Positions 16,816 through 25,580 of a stretch of 64,000 nt of DNA are shown one piece after another. The stretch lies in NCBI RefSeq assembly GCF_002217795.2, contig NZ_AP018823.1:4154001-4218000 (forward strand), given 5' to 3'. Position 1 is the first letter of the stretch; each line of letters begins with the position of its first letter. This DNA is from Aquitalea magnusonii. GTDB taxonomy: Bacteria; Pseudomonadota; Gammaproteobacteria; Burkholderiales; Chromobacteriaceae. The notes under the pieces were generated by a model. It was not told the origin of the DNA. It saw only the letters and a program-made list of their open reading frames with translations, and made no database searches. The translations under genes and the position numbers were made by a program.

Positions 16816-17862
16816 ATGAAGCATTCTATATGCCGCTCCGTCGGTATAGTTTTGCTACGTAACACAAATTATCTTTTTATATTAATTACGATGTCTATTT
16901 TTATTGCACAAACAGCTTATGCCACCTGTACAGGAGGTGAAGTCATCATTCGTATTCCGGACCTTAATTTCAATGTAAACAATATTCCACTGAAAGGTAA
17001 GATTGGCAGTGAAATCATTACGCCAGAGCAATCACTAGGCTCGTGCAAGGCCACCGGCACCGAAAACCCTGGCCTTGCATATCGAACAGTAGCTGATCAA
17101 GGGATCAGCTCAAGCGTGATCATGGGAAAGAATATTTATACAACCAGCGTTCCTGGCATTGGCTACACGATTGGATTAGAACCCACTAACTTTTGCTTGG
17201 GAAATGGAATTTATTGGGTTCCCTTTGTCACCTGCAAAATACCTGTCAGCGGTAAAAATACTATGTCATTCAATGCCAAACTCCATTTCCAGCTTTACCG
17301 GATTGGCACCATCAGCAATGCCACCAACATAACCATTTTCAGAAATAATTTTGGATTAAGAGAATATAATGAATGGGATACCACTATGACACTCGTACTT
17401 ACCTACCAGTCATCCTATCCATTTAATATGACTGTCAACACCTGCAGCTTACAATCAGCCAGCATTAGCAATATCAATCTTCCAAAGATATACAGCAATG
17501 CCTTGCCCAGCATCAATAGTCGTGCAGGCAGCACGCCATTCAGCCTGACGATTAATTGCCCGAACAATACCAATCTGAACATTACCTTTACCGACAATAA
17601 CAAAATTGGCCAAACTACAAATGTTCTAACTCCGGACGCTACCTCCATCGCTGAAGGCGTGGGCATTCAATTGCAATACAACGGTAAAATCATCAGCTTT
17701 GGCCCTGACTCTGCCGAGCCCGGCGCTACTGGACAGATTATGCTGAACTCCAACCTTGCTGGCACGCAAACCTTCCCGTTTACCGCATCGTATATTCGTA
17801 CCGGTGCGTTGAAGGCAGGTTCTTTGAAATCCACCGCCACCTTCACCCTGTCCTACCAATAA
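16816..17862 (+). CDS. Fimbrial adhesin-like protein, copy 2
   Basis: A 348-residue paralogue of the gene at 15055. The signal peptide ends near TAYA; the N-terminal domain shows NVNNIPLKGKIGSEI, GIGYTIGLEPTNFC and LHFQLYRIG, and the C-terminal pilin domain is nearly the same as in copy 1 over the last 100 residues (IQLQYNG, FGPDSAEPGATGQI, TFPFTASYIRTGA, ATFTLSYQ). The N-terminal, presumably receptor-binding half differs strongly between the copies. ATG at 16816 follows AAAGGAAACC. It is AT-rich compared with the genes around the island. No chaperone-usher genes are nearby. Confidence 0.75.
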   Translation: MKHSICRSVGIVLLRNTNYLFILITMSIFIAQTAYATCTGGEVIIRIPDLNFNVNNIPLKGKIGSEIITPEQSLGSCKATGTENPGLAYRTVADQGISSSVIMGKNIYTTSVPGIGYTIGLEPTNFCLGNGIYWVPFVTCKIPVSGKNTMSFNAKLHFQLYRIGTISNATNITIFRNNFGLREYNEWDTTMTLVLTYQSSYPFNMTVNTCSLQSASISNINLPKIYSNALPSINSRAGSTPFSLTINCPNNTNLNITFTDNNKIGQTTNVLTPDATSIAEGVGIQLQYNGKIISFGPDSAEPGATGQIMLNSNLAGTQTFPFTASYIRTGALKAGSLKSTATFTLSYQ

Positions 17863-17864
17863 AA

Positions 17865-17892
17865 ATGGCCGCTTGCCCATGCAGGCGGCCAT
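17865..17892. terminator. Bidirectional terminator between adhesin copy 2 and benE
   Basis: ATGGCCGCTTGC pairs with GCAGGCGGCCAT around CCAT. Eight T residues follow on the plus strand and an A run precedes it, so it can stop both the adhesin and the converging benE transcripts. Confidence 0.88.
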
Positions 17893-17911
17893 TTTTTTTC
17901 TGACTCAACGC

Positions 17912-19174
17912 TCAGTTTTTTCCCTGCATCACCGGCTTGCTGGCCGGCGTGCTTTTGGGGCGCGCCTTCAAGAGCCAGCTTACGCTGCCCCCGGCCAACA
18001 CCGCCCACAGCGGTGAACCCAGCCCGGCGATGGTGACACCCGATGCAGCCACCACAAAGGTGAGCAAGGCGGCTTCGCGGTGGCCTTCGTCCATCAAGGC
18101 GGCGGTAAGCGATGAGGCCAGTGTGCCGAACAGCGCCAGTCCGGCGGCAGTCACCACCAGCGCCTTGGGCAGCAGCAGCACCAGGCCGGCCAGTGCGCCA
18201 CCGGCAATGCCCAGCACGATGTAGAGCGCACCGCACACCAGTCCGGCCATATAGCGGCGTTGCGGGTCCGGGTGGGCTTCCGGCCCGGTGCAGATGGCGG
18301 CGATGATGGCCGCCAGCGTCACGCCATGCCCGCCCAGCGGGGCGGTGATGACCGAGGCCAGCCCCAGCACGGTAACGGGCGAACGGGCCGGAATGTGATA
18401 ACCGGAAGCAGACAGCACCGCCATGCCGGGCAGAAACTGGCTGGTGAGCGCCAGCAGTGCCAGCGGCAAGGCCAGGTTGACGAAGGCCGTCCACGACCAC
18501 TGCGGCATGGTGAACAAGGGGCCGCTGCTGCCCTGCCAGCTACCCGCCGTACCATACATGCCTTGCCAACTGGCAATGGCCAGCCCCAGGCCAATGGCGG
18601 CCAGCAGCGCAAAGCGTGGAAACAGCTTGCGGCCGATGAAGAACAGCACCGTCATCGGCACCACCAGCAGCGCCTGCTGGCTGGCCTCCCCGGCCACGTC
18701 GGCAACAAAGTGGAACAGGATGCCACCCAGCATGGCGGCAGCCAGCGAGGCCGGGAAAATCTTCATCAGCTTGTCGAAGGCACCGCTCACCCCCACCAAG
18801 GTGACAATGACGGCAGCGGCCAGAAACGCTCCCACTGCCTCGCCATACGGCACGCCGGGCAGCGCGGCCAGCAGCAGCGCCGCACCGGGCGTGCTCCAGG
18901 CGGTAATCACCGGCACGCGCCAGCGCAGCGTCAGCCAGATACCGGCCACACCGGAGGCAATGGACACCGCCCACACCCAGGAGCCAAGCTGGGCGGCACT
19001 CAGCCCGGCAGACTGGGCGGCATGCACAATGATAAGAAAGGGGCCGGAATAACCCACCAGCAGTGCCAGCACTGCGGCAAGCCCGGCCGAAGGCGAGAAA
19101 TGGGACCAGCTGAACGGCACACGATCAGCATGCGTCTGGCTGGCAGCGGACTCTCGCGGGGAAAGCGTGGACAT
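17912..19174 (-). CDS. benE: BenE-family benzoate/aromatic transporter
   Basis: The 420-residue membrane protein has about 12 hydrophobic segments and the BenE hallmarks VPVITAWSTPGAALL, FPASLAAAMLGGILF, and TAPLGGHGVTLAAIIAAICTG. BenE proteins are proton symporters described for benzoate, but many occur outside benzoate clusters and their substrate is open. ATG at 19174 follows CTGGAG. It is divergent from a MocR-type regulator 114 bases away. A partial copy of its 3' end lies at 16225-16317. Confidence 0.88.
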   Translation of the reverse strand: MSTLSPRESAASQTHADRVPFSWSHFSPSAGLAAVLALLVGYSGPFLIIVHAAQSAGLSAAQLGSWVWAVSIASGVAGIWLTLRWRVPVITAWSTPGAALLLAALPGVPYGEAVGAFLAAAVIVTLVGVSGAFDKLMKIFPASLAAAMLGGILFHFVADVAGEASQQALLVVPMTVLFFIGRKLFPRFALLAAIGLGLAIASWQGMYGTAGSWQGSSGPLFTMPQWSWTAFVNLALPLALLALTSQFLPGMAVLSASGYHIPARSPVTVLGLASVITAPLGGHGVTLAAIIAAICTGPEAHPDPQRRYMAGLVCGALYIVLGIAGGALAGLVLLLPKALVVTAAGLALFGTLASSLTAALMDEGHREAALLTFVVAASGVTIAGLGSPLWAVLAGGSVSWLLKARPKSTPASKPVMQGKN

Positions 19175-19270
19175 GGATGAACTCCAGATGGCATCAATGC
19201 ACACAGGGTAAACAATGCCGGCCGGTCTGCCTTCCCACACGGCGGGCAAACAGCGTAGACTGGGCTGAAT

Positions 19271-19286
19271 CTGTTATATACAACAG
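19271..19286. promoter_or_regulatory. Inverted repeat just upstream of the MocR gene
   Basis: CTGTT and AACAG flank ATATAC and end two bases before the ATG at 19289. No ribosome site separates it from the start, so the mRNA may be leaderless and the repeat may overlap the promoter. It could be an autoregulatory site between the divergent benE and MocR genes. Confidence 0.35.
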
Positions 19287-19288
19287 CG

Positions 19289-20725
19289 ATGACCGATACT
19301 CCGCTCTACCTGCATATCGCCCGCCAACTGCAAGCGCGGCTGGACAGTGGCGAATGGCCGCCGGGCAGCCGCCTGCCCGCCGTGCGTCAACTGGCGGCCG
19401 AACACGGCGTCAACACGCTGACGGCACTGGCGGCCTATCGCTATCTGGAAGAACAACAGCGCGTGGTGGCACGTCCGCGCAGCGGTTTCTTTGCGGCCTT
19501 GCCGCGTCATGTGGCGGAACATCGCCATGCCACCCTGCCCGGCCCCACCGCCGCCGCACTGGTGGACGTGGACAGCCGCATGAGCAATCTGATCCGCCTG
19601 TCGGCGTCCTCCACCCGTCAGCAATTGCATATGGCCGAGGCGCACCACAGCCTGTATCCGGCACAGGAATTGTCCCGGCGCATGCAAATGCGGCTGGCCC
19701 GCCAGCCGGAGCTGATTGGCGCTTACCTGCCCACCGCCGACCAGCAACAGCTATACCAGCAAATACGCCGACTGGCCGCTGGCTGGCAACTGGATATTCC
19801 GGCCGAGCACATCCTGTTCACCCAGGGCATCACCGAGGCCATCAGCCTGTCGCTGCGCCACCTCACCCGTCCGGGCGATGTGGTGGCGGTGGAAACCCCG
19901 GTGTACTTCGGCCTGCTGCAAACCCTGCAGACACTGGGCCTGAAGGCGCTGGAGATTCCCTGCACGCCGGATGCCGGGCTGTCGCTGGAGGCGCTGGAAT
20001 TTGCCCTGCGCCACGGCGCGCCGGTGAAATGCCTGGTGACAGTGACCAACTTCCAGAACCCCACCGGCGCGCTGATGCCGGACGACAACAAAAAGCGCCT
20101 GCTGCAACTGGCGCGCCGCCACGGCCTCACCATCATCGAGGACGATGTGTTTGGCGAGCTGTATTTCGGCAACCAGCACCCGGCTCCGCTCAAGGCCTGG
20201 GACCGTGACGGCGACGTGATTTACTGCTCGTCCTTCACCAAGAGTTTTGCCCCGGCCTTCCGCCTGGGCTGGCTGTCCGGCGGGCGGCACCATGCCGCGC
20301 TGGAACGGCTGCGCGAAAGCAGCAGCCTGGTCAGCCCGGCCATCTTGCTGGCGGTATTGTCCGAGATGCTGGCCAGCGGCGACTACGCCCGCATCAGCCA
20401 GCGCATCCGCCAGCAGCTGAAACAGCAAATGGAACAACTGAGCGATGCGGTGCTGGACGCCTTCCCGCGCGGCACCCGCGTCCGGCGGCCACAAGGCGGC
20501 ATGCTGCTGTGGGTGGAAGGCCCGGAAGGGCTGGACAGCCAGGCCCTGCTGGAAGCGGCGCTCTCCCGCTCCATCAGCTTTGCCCCCGGTCTGGTGTTTT
20601 CCGCCGAGCCGCGTTTTGGCCACTGCCTGCGCATCAACTGCGGCCAGCCCTGGTCCACCCAGTTGGCCGAGGACATTCACTTGCTGGGCTGGCTGGCAGC
20701 AGAACAACTGGCCGGACGGCAGTAA
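19289..20725 (+). CDS. MocR-type regulator (GntR HTH plus aminotransferase domain)
   Basis: The 478-residue protein joins an N-terminal GntR helix-turn-helix ([20 protein letters not shown], then [19 protein letters not shown]) to a fold-type I aminotransferase domain. The PLP lysine is in [15 protein letters not shown], around residue 320, with [10 protein letters not shown] and [10 protein letters not shown] also present. MocR proteins bind PLP and regulate, for example, pyridoxal or amino-acid genes; catalysis is not assured. Its stop codon overlaps the start of the FAD oxidoreductase gene by one base (TAATG), so the two are co-transcribed. Confidence 0.88.
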   Translation: MTDTPLYLHIARQLQARLDSGEWPPGSRLPAVRQLAAEHGVNTLTALAAYRYLEEQQRVVARPRSGFFAALPRHVAEHRHATLPGPTAAALVDVDSRMSNLIRLSASSTRQQLHMAEAHHSLYPAQELSRRMQMRLARQPELIGAYLPTADQQQLYQQIRRLAAGWQLDIPAEHILFTQGITEAISLSLRHLTRPGDVVAVETPVYFGLLQTLQTLGLKALEIPCTPDAGLSLEALEFALRHGAPVKCLVTVTNFQNPTGALMPDDNKKRLLQLARRHGLTIIEDDVFGELYFGNQHPAPLKAWDRDGDVIYCSSFTKSFAPAFRLGWLSGGRHHAALERLRESSSLVSPAILLAVLSEMLASGDYARISQRIRQQLKQQMEQLSDAVLDAFPRGTRVRRPQGGMLLWVEGPEGLDSQALLEAALSRSISFAPGLVFSAEPRFGHCLRINCGQPWSTQLAEDIHLLGWLAAEQLAGRQ

Positions 20726-21825
20726 TGGAGCAGGTGGATTGCGTGGTGATAGGTGCCGGCGTGGTGGGCTTGGCCATTGCCCGCCAACTGGCCATGGCCG
20801 GGCGCGAAGTGCTGATTTGCGAGGCCGAAGGCCAGATTGGCCAACATTGCAGCAGCCGCAACAGCGAGGTGATTCATGCCGGGCTGTATTACCCCACCGG
20901 CAGCCTGAAGGCGCGGCTGTGCGTGCAGGGTCGTGCCATGCTGTACCGCTATTGCGCCGAGCGGCACATCCCGCATCAGCGTATCGGCAAGCTGCTGCTG
21001 GCCAACACCGCTGCCGACATGCCGCGCTTGAAGGACATCGCCCGCCGCGCTGCCGCCAATGGCGTGGAGGATCTGCAATGGCTGGATGCCGCCGGGGTGC
21101 GGGCGCTGGAACCGGTACTAAACGTCCATGCCGCCTTGCTGTCCCCCTCCACCGGCATCGTGGACAGCCATGCCTTGCTGCAAGCGCTGCTGGCCGATGC
21201 CGAAGCCCATGGCGCGCAACTGGCCTGCCATTCCCCGCTCAGCCGTGGCCGGGTGCTGGCAGATGGCATGGAGCTGGAAATCGCCGGCATCACCATCAAG
21301 GCCAGATCGGTCATCAACGCAGCCGGAGCCTGGGCACCTGCCGTTGCCGCCAGCATGGCCGGTGTTCCACGTGAAACCATCCCGACAGCCCATTACGCCC
21401 GTGGTGTGTATTTCAGCCTCAGCGGGCGTTCGCCGTTCTCGCGGCTGATTTACCCGCTGCCGGAAGCGGGCGGGCTGGGCTGCCACCTGACGCTGGATCT
21501 GGCCGGACAGGCGCGCTTCGGCCCGGATGTGGCATGGATAGACGGCGTGGACTACCGGCTGGACCCGGCGCGTGCCGCTGCCTTCTATCACAGCATTCGC
21601 CGCTGGTGGCCGCAGTTGCCGGACGGTGCATTGCAGCCCGCCTACGCCGGAGTACGCCCCAAACTGGCAGGACCAGGCGAGCCGGATGCCGACTTTGTCA
21701 TCCAGGGCCCGGCACAGCACGGCGTGGCCGGGCTGATCAATCTGTACGGCATTGAATCCCCCGGCCTCACCAGTTGCCTGGCGCTGGCGGCGCTGGTGGG
21801 TGCCATGGCCAATCACACCACCTGA
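20725..21825 (+). CDS. FAD-dependent oxidoreductase (L-2-hydroxyglutarate oxidase-like)
   Basis: The 366-residue protein of the DAO superfamily starts with the dinucleotide-binding motif [19 protein letters not shown]. It continues with [15 protein letters not shown], close to LhgO, and ends with the second FAD contact in [17 protein letters not shown]. Relatives oxidise L-2-hydroxyglutarate or similar 2-hydroxy acids with electrons passed to the quinone pool or oxygen. The start at 20725 overlaps the MocR stop. A parS-like palindrome is embedded at 21363-21378. The exact substrate is not shown by sequence. Confidence 0.82.
   Translation: MEQVDCVVIGAGVVGLAIARQLAMAGREVLICEAEGQIGQHCSSRNSEVIHAGLYYPTGSLKARLCVQGRAMLYRYCAERHIPHQRIGKLLLANTAADMPRLKDIARRAAANGVEDLQWLDAAGVRALEPVLNVHAALLSPSTGIVDSHALLQALLADAEAHGAQLACHSPLSRGRVLADGMELEIAGITIKARSVINAAGAWAPAVAASMAGVPRETIPTAHYARGVYFSLSGRSPFSRLIYPLPEAGGLGCHLTLDLAGQARFGPDVAWIDGVDYRLDPARAAAFYHSIRRWWPQLPDGALQPAYAGVRPKLAGPGEPDADFVIQGPAQHGVAGLINLYGIESPGLTSCLALAALVGAMANHTT
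21363..21378. other. parS: parS-like ParB-binding site 1
   Basis: TGTTCCACGTGAAACC matches 15 of 16 positions of the conserved parS sequence TGTTNCACGTGAAACA. It lies inside the FAD oxidoreductase gene. Five such sites occur in this window. Confidence 0.8.
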
Positions 21826-21832
21826 GGCAGAC

Positions 21833-22432
21833 ATGACAGACCGCCCCACCCTGCACGCCATCAATCTGGCAGTGGTCAGCCCCATGCTGATCGAGGGCCG
21901 CCGCATCATGAGCGGCATCAACAAGCTGCCGGTCAGTACCCTGCAACGGCCCGAGGCCATTGCGGTGGGCAAGCTGGGGCTGGCGGGCGACGAACAGGCC
22001 GACCCCACCGTACACGGCGGGCTGGCCAAGGCCATCTACGCCTATCCGCTGGAGCACTACCCGTTCTGGCAGCAAGCCTGCCAGCAGCATGGTTCGCGCC
22101 ATGCCGGCAGCACATTGCACCACGGCATGCTGGGAGAAAACCTCACCATCAGCGGACTGCTGGAACAGGATGCCTACGTGGGCGATGTGCTGGAATTTGC
22201 CGATTGCCGACTGCAGATTACCGAACCACGCCAGCCCTGCTTCAAGTTCCAGGCGCACATGGACATGCGCCTGGCGGTAAAGCTGATGGCGCAAAGCGGC
22301 CATTGCGGCTTTTATCTGGCGGTACTGCAAACCGGCACGCTGCGCGCCGGGGAAAGCTTCCGCATCCTGCCCGGCCCGCGCGAACTGAGCATGGCCGAAG
22401 CCTTCCGCCGCCGCCTGCGCCGGCAGGATTAA
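21833..22432 (+). CDS. MOSC-domain protein (YiiM type)
   Basis: The 199-residue protein has the MOSC beta-barrel features GDEQADPTVHGGLAKAIYAY, HGMLGENLTISG and ITEPRQPCFKF, the last with the conserved cysteine that would bind sulfur or molybdenum cofactor. YiiM-type proteins help the reduction of N-hydroxylated compounds or act in molybdenum-cofactor enzymes. ATG at 21833 follows GAGGCAG, seven bases after the oxidoreductase stop, so it is the third gene of the MocR transcription unit. Confidence 0.85.
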   Translation: MTDRPTLHAINLAVVSPMLIEGRRIMSGINKLPVSTLQRPEAIAVGKLGLAGDEQADPTVHGGLAKAIYAYPLEHYPFWQQACQQHGSRHAGSTLHHGMLGENLTISGLLEQDAYVGDVLEFADCRLQITEPRQPCFKFQAHMDMRLAVKLMAQSGHCGFYLAVLQTGTLRAGESFRILPGPRELSMAEAFRRRLRRQD

Positions 22433-22530
22433 AGCCACCGCATAAGCCGTCAGCATTTGGCGAAATGCGCGGCTCATGTAGAATCAGACAGCCCCCAACA
22501 CCGCAGCCTACTGACAAACGACCCGCCACC

Positions 22531-23295
22531 ATGATCATTCTCAATCAGCGCCAGCAAGAACTGCTGGGCATCGTCCATCGCGAAAGCTATGTCACCGTGG
22601 AAAAGCTGTCCGCCCATTTTGGCGTCACCCACCAGACCATACGCCGCGACATTGCGCTGATGGCGGAACACCAGCTGCTGCAGCGCTATCACGGTGGTGC
22701 CAGCGTGCTGTCCAGTGTGGAAAACGTGGCATACAACGCCCGTCAGGTGCTGTGCATCGAGGAAAAGCGCCGCCTGGCCGCGCTGCTGGCCAAGCAGATT
22801 CCTGACAATGCCTCCTTGTTCATCAATATCGGCACCACCACCGAGGAGGTGGCCAAGGCACTGCACCGCCATCGCGGCCTCAGGGTGATCACCAACAACC
22901 TGCACGTGGCCGACATGATGTGCGACTACCCGGATTGCGAGGTCATCGTGCTGGGCGGCGTGCTGCGCAAGCGCGACCGCGGCATCACCGGCGAAGCCAC
23001 GGTGCAGCTGATCCGCCAGTTCAAGGTGGACTACGGCATCATCGGCATCTCCAGCATCGAAAACGATGGCGTGCTGCGCGATTACGACTATCGTGAAGTA
23101 CGCACCTCGGAAGCCATCATCCAGCAATCGCGCCAGGTGCTGCTGGCGGCGGATCATTCCAAGTTCGGCCGCCCGGCGCTGGTGGAACTGGGCCATCTGT
23201 CGCAGGTGCATGCGCTGTTTACCGACAAGCCGGTGCCGCCGGAAATGCAAGCGGTGATTGCCGAAGCAGGTACCCAGTTGTTTGTCGCCGACTGA
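22531..23295 (+). CDS. glpR: DeoR-family glycerol-3-phosphate regulon repressor
   Basis: A 254-residue DeoR regulator. The N-terminal helix-turn-helix reads YVTVEKLSAHFGVTHQTIRRD, and the sugar-phosphate sensor domain includes INIGTTTEEVAKAL, VITNNLHVADMM and GITGEATVQLIRQF. The helix and sensor phrases are typical of GlpR, which represses glp genes and is released by glycerol phosphate. glpD, glpF and glpK lie 3-8 kb to the right. The stop TGA is the first triplet of a family A repeat. No strong ribosome site precedes ATG 22531. Confidence 0.85.
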   Translation: MIILNQRQQELLGIVHRESYVTVEKLSAHFGVTHQTIRRDIALMAEHQLLQRYHGGASVLSSVENVAYNARQVLCIEEKRRLAALLAKQIPDNASLFINIGTTTEEVAKALHRHRGLRVITNNLHVADMMCDYPDCEVIVLGGVLRKRDRGITGEATVQLIRQFKVDYGIIGISSIENDGVLRDYDYREVRTSEAIIQQSRQVLLAADHSKFGRPALVELGHLSQVHALFTDKPVPPEMQAVIAEAGTQLFVAD

Positions 23296-23385
23296 GACCC
23301 GCGAAAAAGCCGCCTTGCCGTACTGGCTGTACTGTCTGCGTCGGCGCGCCCAGGCCCGGATTTTCTGCGAGGTTTTGTCAGCCGC
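23293..23385. repeat. Palindromic intergenic repeat, family A, copy 2
   Basis: The element begins with the TGA stop codon of glpR (TGAGACCCGC) and ends in GGTTTTGTCAGCCGC. Its centre GCCGCCTTGCCGTAC...CTGTACTGTCTGCG is almost the same as the inner arm of copy 1 at 820-935, but about 15 bases of the outer left arm are missing. Confidence 0.75.
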
Positions 23386-23452
23386 GCTGCACGAACCTCT
23401 GCCACATCAAGCTGCCAAAAACTGTTGCAGCCCGAATGTTGAGGAGCCACAC

Positions 23453-24001
23453 ATGTCAGGATTCACCCGCCACACCCTGTCCATCGGCCTGTCTGCCCTG
23501 CTGCTGGCCGCCACTGCCCAGGCCGAACTGGCCAAAGGTGCCCCGGCCAGCGACTTCAGCACCGAAGCCTCGCTGGGCGGCAAGCGCTTTCAGTACTCGC
23601 TGAACGAGGCGCTGAGCCACGGCCCGGTGGTGCTGTATTTCTACCCGGCGGCCTTTACCAGCGGCTGCACGGTGGAAGCCCACCTGTTTGCCGAAGCCAC
23701 CGATAAGTTCAAGGCGCTGGGGGCTACGGTGATTGGCGTCTCCGGCGATGACATCGAAAAGCTGCAACGCTTTTCCGTGTCCGAATGCCGCAGCAAATTC
23801 CCGGTGGCGGCGGACAAGGATCGCAAGATCATGAAAGCCTACGACGCGGTGATGATTCCCGGCACCAGCTATGCCAGCCGTACTTCCTATGTCATCACGC
23901 CGGATCACAAGGTGTGGTACAGCTATAACGCCATGGCCCCCGACCAGCATGTCAGCAATACGCTGAAGGCGCTGGAAGCGTGGAAGGCGGCGGGGCACTA
24001 A
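23453..24001 (+). CDS. Exported peroxiredoxin (PrxQ/Bcp-like)
   Basis: The 182-residue protein has a signal peptide ending near TAQA, then a thioredoxin-fold peroxidase domain. The peroxidatic cysteine is Cys72 in AAFTSGCTVEAH and a second cysteine, Cys112, in SECRSKFP could resolve it. VVLYFYPAAF and VIGVSGDD are standard PrxQ phrases. It would reduce peroxides in the periplasm, using an unknown thiol donor. ATG at 23453 follows GAGGAG. The LysE-type exporter gene follows 26 bases later. Confidence 0.85.
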   Translation: MSGFTRHTLSIGLSALLLAATAQAELAKGAPASDFSTEASLGGKRFQYSLNEALSHGPVVLYFYPAAFTSGCTVEAHLFAEATDKFKALGATVIGVSGDDIEKLQRFSVSECRSKFPVAADKDRKIMKAYDAVMIPGTSYASRTSYVITPDHKVWYSYNAMAPDQHVSNTLKALEAWKAAGH

Positions 24002-24027
24002 GCCAGCGTCCCCGTCGTGGAGAGTGC

Positions 24028-24633
24028 ATGAATCCCTACCTGCTGTTTTTCCTGGCTTTTGCCAGCTCCGCTGCCGTACCCGGTCCGGAAATTGCCGCCT
24101 TGCTGTCACGCTCGCTCAGCCACGGCATGCGTTCCAGCCTGCCGCTGGCCGTCGGCATCATTAGCGGCAAGCTGGTAATGCTGACCACGGCAGTGCTCGG
24201 TCTGGCCGTGCTGCTGCATGTGCTCGGGCCTGCTTTTGCACTGCTGAAATGGGCCGGTGTCGGCTATTTGCTATGGCTGGGCATCAACAAATGGCGCAAG
24301 GCTGGCAAGCCACTGACTACTGCCGAGGCCAGTCTGGGCAAGCCGTCGCTGGAATTCGGTCTGGGCATGGCCATGACGCTGTCCAACCCGCTGGCACTGG
24401 CCTTCTATATGGCCTTGCTGCCGAATGTGATTCCGCTGGCCGACATCGGCCCTGGCAGTTATTTACTGCTGTGCGGCATCATCATCGCCACCATGCTGCT
24501 GATCACCCTGGGCTACGGCCTGCTGGCCGAAGCCAGCCGGGCGGTGTTTCGCTCGCCACGCGCCAAGGCCAATATTGACCGTGGTTCGGGCAGCATCATG
24601 CTGGGTGTGGCACTGTTACTGGCCAGCCGCTAA
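24028..24633 (+). CDS. LysE-family exporter
   Basis: A 201-residue membrane protein with six hydrophobic segments. The N-terminus has the family signature (VPGPEIAALLSRSLSHGMRS) and later WAGVGYLLWLGINKWRKA. LysE/RhtB proteins export amino acids or homoserine lactones; the substrate is not evident. ATG at 24028 follows GGAGAG, close behind the peroxiredoxin gene, so the two may be co-transcribed. It converges with the next DMT gene, ten bases away. Confidence 0.85.
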   Translation: MNPYLLFFLAFASSAAVPGPEIAALLSRSLSHGMRSSLPLAVGIISGKLVMLTTAVLGLAVLLHVLGPAFALLKWAGVGYLLWLGINKWRKAGKPLTTAEASLGKPSLEFGLGMAMTLSNPLALAFYMALLPNVIPLADIGPGSYLLLCGIIIATMLLITLGYGLLAEASRAVFRSPRAKANIDRGSGSIMLGVALLLASR

Positions 24634-24642
24634 GACAAACAC

Positions 24643-25506
24643 TCAGCCAGCCCGCGCCGCCAGCGCCGCTCCGCCGATGATGGCAAGGCAGGACAGCAAC
24701 AGGCTCCAGCTGGGTGTGGCCAGGCCTGCGCCCAGCAGCAACAGCGTGGAGATCAGCGGTGCGGCGTAGGACAGCACGCCAAGCAGTGGCAGATTGCCCT
24801 GCTTCATGCCGATATCCCAGGTAAAGAAGGCAATGCCCACCGGCCCCAGCCCCAGCGCCAGCACGCCCAGCCAGGCCGTCCACGGTGCAGTCCATACCGT
24901 GCTTTCCCCGTACAGATGACACAGCGCCGCCAGCACGGCAGTTGCGGCACAGAACCAGCCCACCGCATCGGTCGGCACCTGTGCCACCAGACGGCTGGCC
25001 ACCGAGTACAGCGACCAGATCAGCGCGCACAGCAAGGCCATCAGGTAGCCGGGCAGGTACTGGCGGGCAAAACCACCCTGCCCGCCACCCAGCAACAGCC
25101 AGCAGCCACCCAGCGCCAGCAGGCCGCCCAACAGATGCCAGCGTGACAGGCGATGGCCGGGCAGCAAGGCGGAAAACAGCAGAATCAGCAGCGGCCACAG
25201 ATAGGCCAGCAGGCTGACCTGCACCGCCGGGGCCAGCCGCATGGCCAGAAAATAGCAAAAGTGATATCCGAACAGCCCGCCCACTCCCAGCGCCCAGGCC
25301 AAGGGCGGCTGACGCAGAAAGCGGATAGGCGACTGAGCGGCGCGCAGCCATTTGGCCAGCATCAGGCCAAAGGCCAGCGCAAAGGTCATGGCCAATAGCT
25401 GAAAGGGCGGAAACACGCCGGCAGTCAGCCGGGTCAGCAGCGCAAGGCTGCCCCATAGCACAATGGACAAGCTGCCGATCAGCGTAGCCTGGTGACGGGT
25501 AAGCAT
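24643..25506 (-). CDS. DMT transporter, YddG-like aromatic amino-acid exporter
   Basis: A 287-residue protein with ten hydrophobic segments. The start MLTRHQATLIGSLSIVLWGS with SLALLTRLTAG and the phrase FGYHFCYFLAMRLAPAVQ is typical of YddG/YedA-like exporters. YddG from E. coli exports aromatic amino acids and methyl viologen; the substrate here is inferred. ATG at 25506 gives a normal start; the frame continues upstream without signs of coding. It lies 74 bases downstream of an AraC-type gene on the same strand, which may control it. Confidence 0.82.
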   Translation of the reverse strand: MLTRHQATLIGSLSIVLWGSLALLTRLTAGVFPPFQLLAMTFALAFGLMLAKWLRAAQSPIRFLRQPPLAWALGVGGLFGYHFCYFLAMRLAPAVQVSLLAYLWPLLILLFSALLPGHRLSRWHLLGGLLALGGCWLLLGGGQGGFARQYLPGYLMALLCALIWSLYSVASRLVAQVPTDAVGWFCAATAVLAALCHLYGESTVWTAPWTAWLGVLALGLGPVGIAFFTWDIGMKQGNLPLLGVLSYAAPLISTLLLLGAGLATPSWSLLLSCLAIIGGAALAARAG

Positions 25507-25580
25507 GGGGAACACTCTCTGACAAACAAAGCCGCAGTGTAGGCAGGATGGTGCGCGGCGACTTTGCCGGGCTGGCGGGC

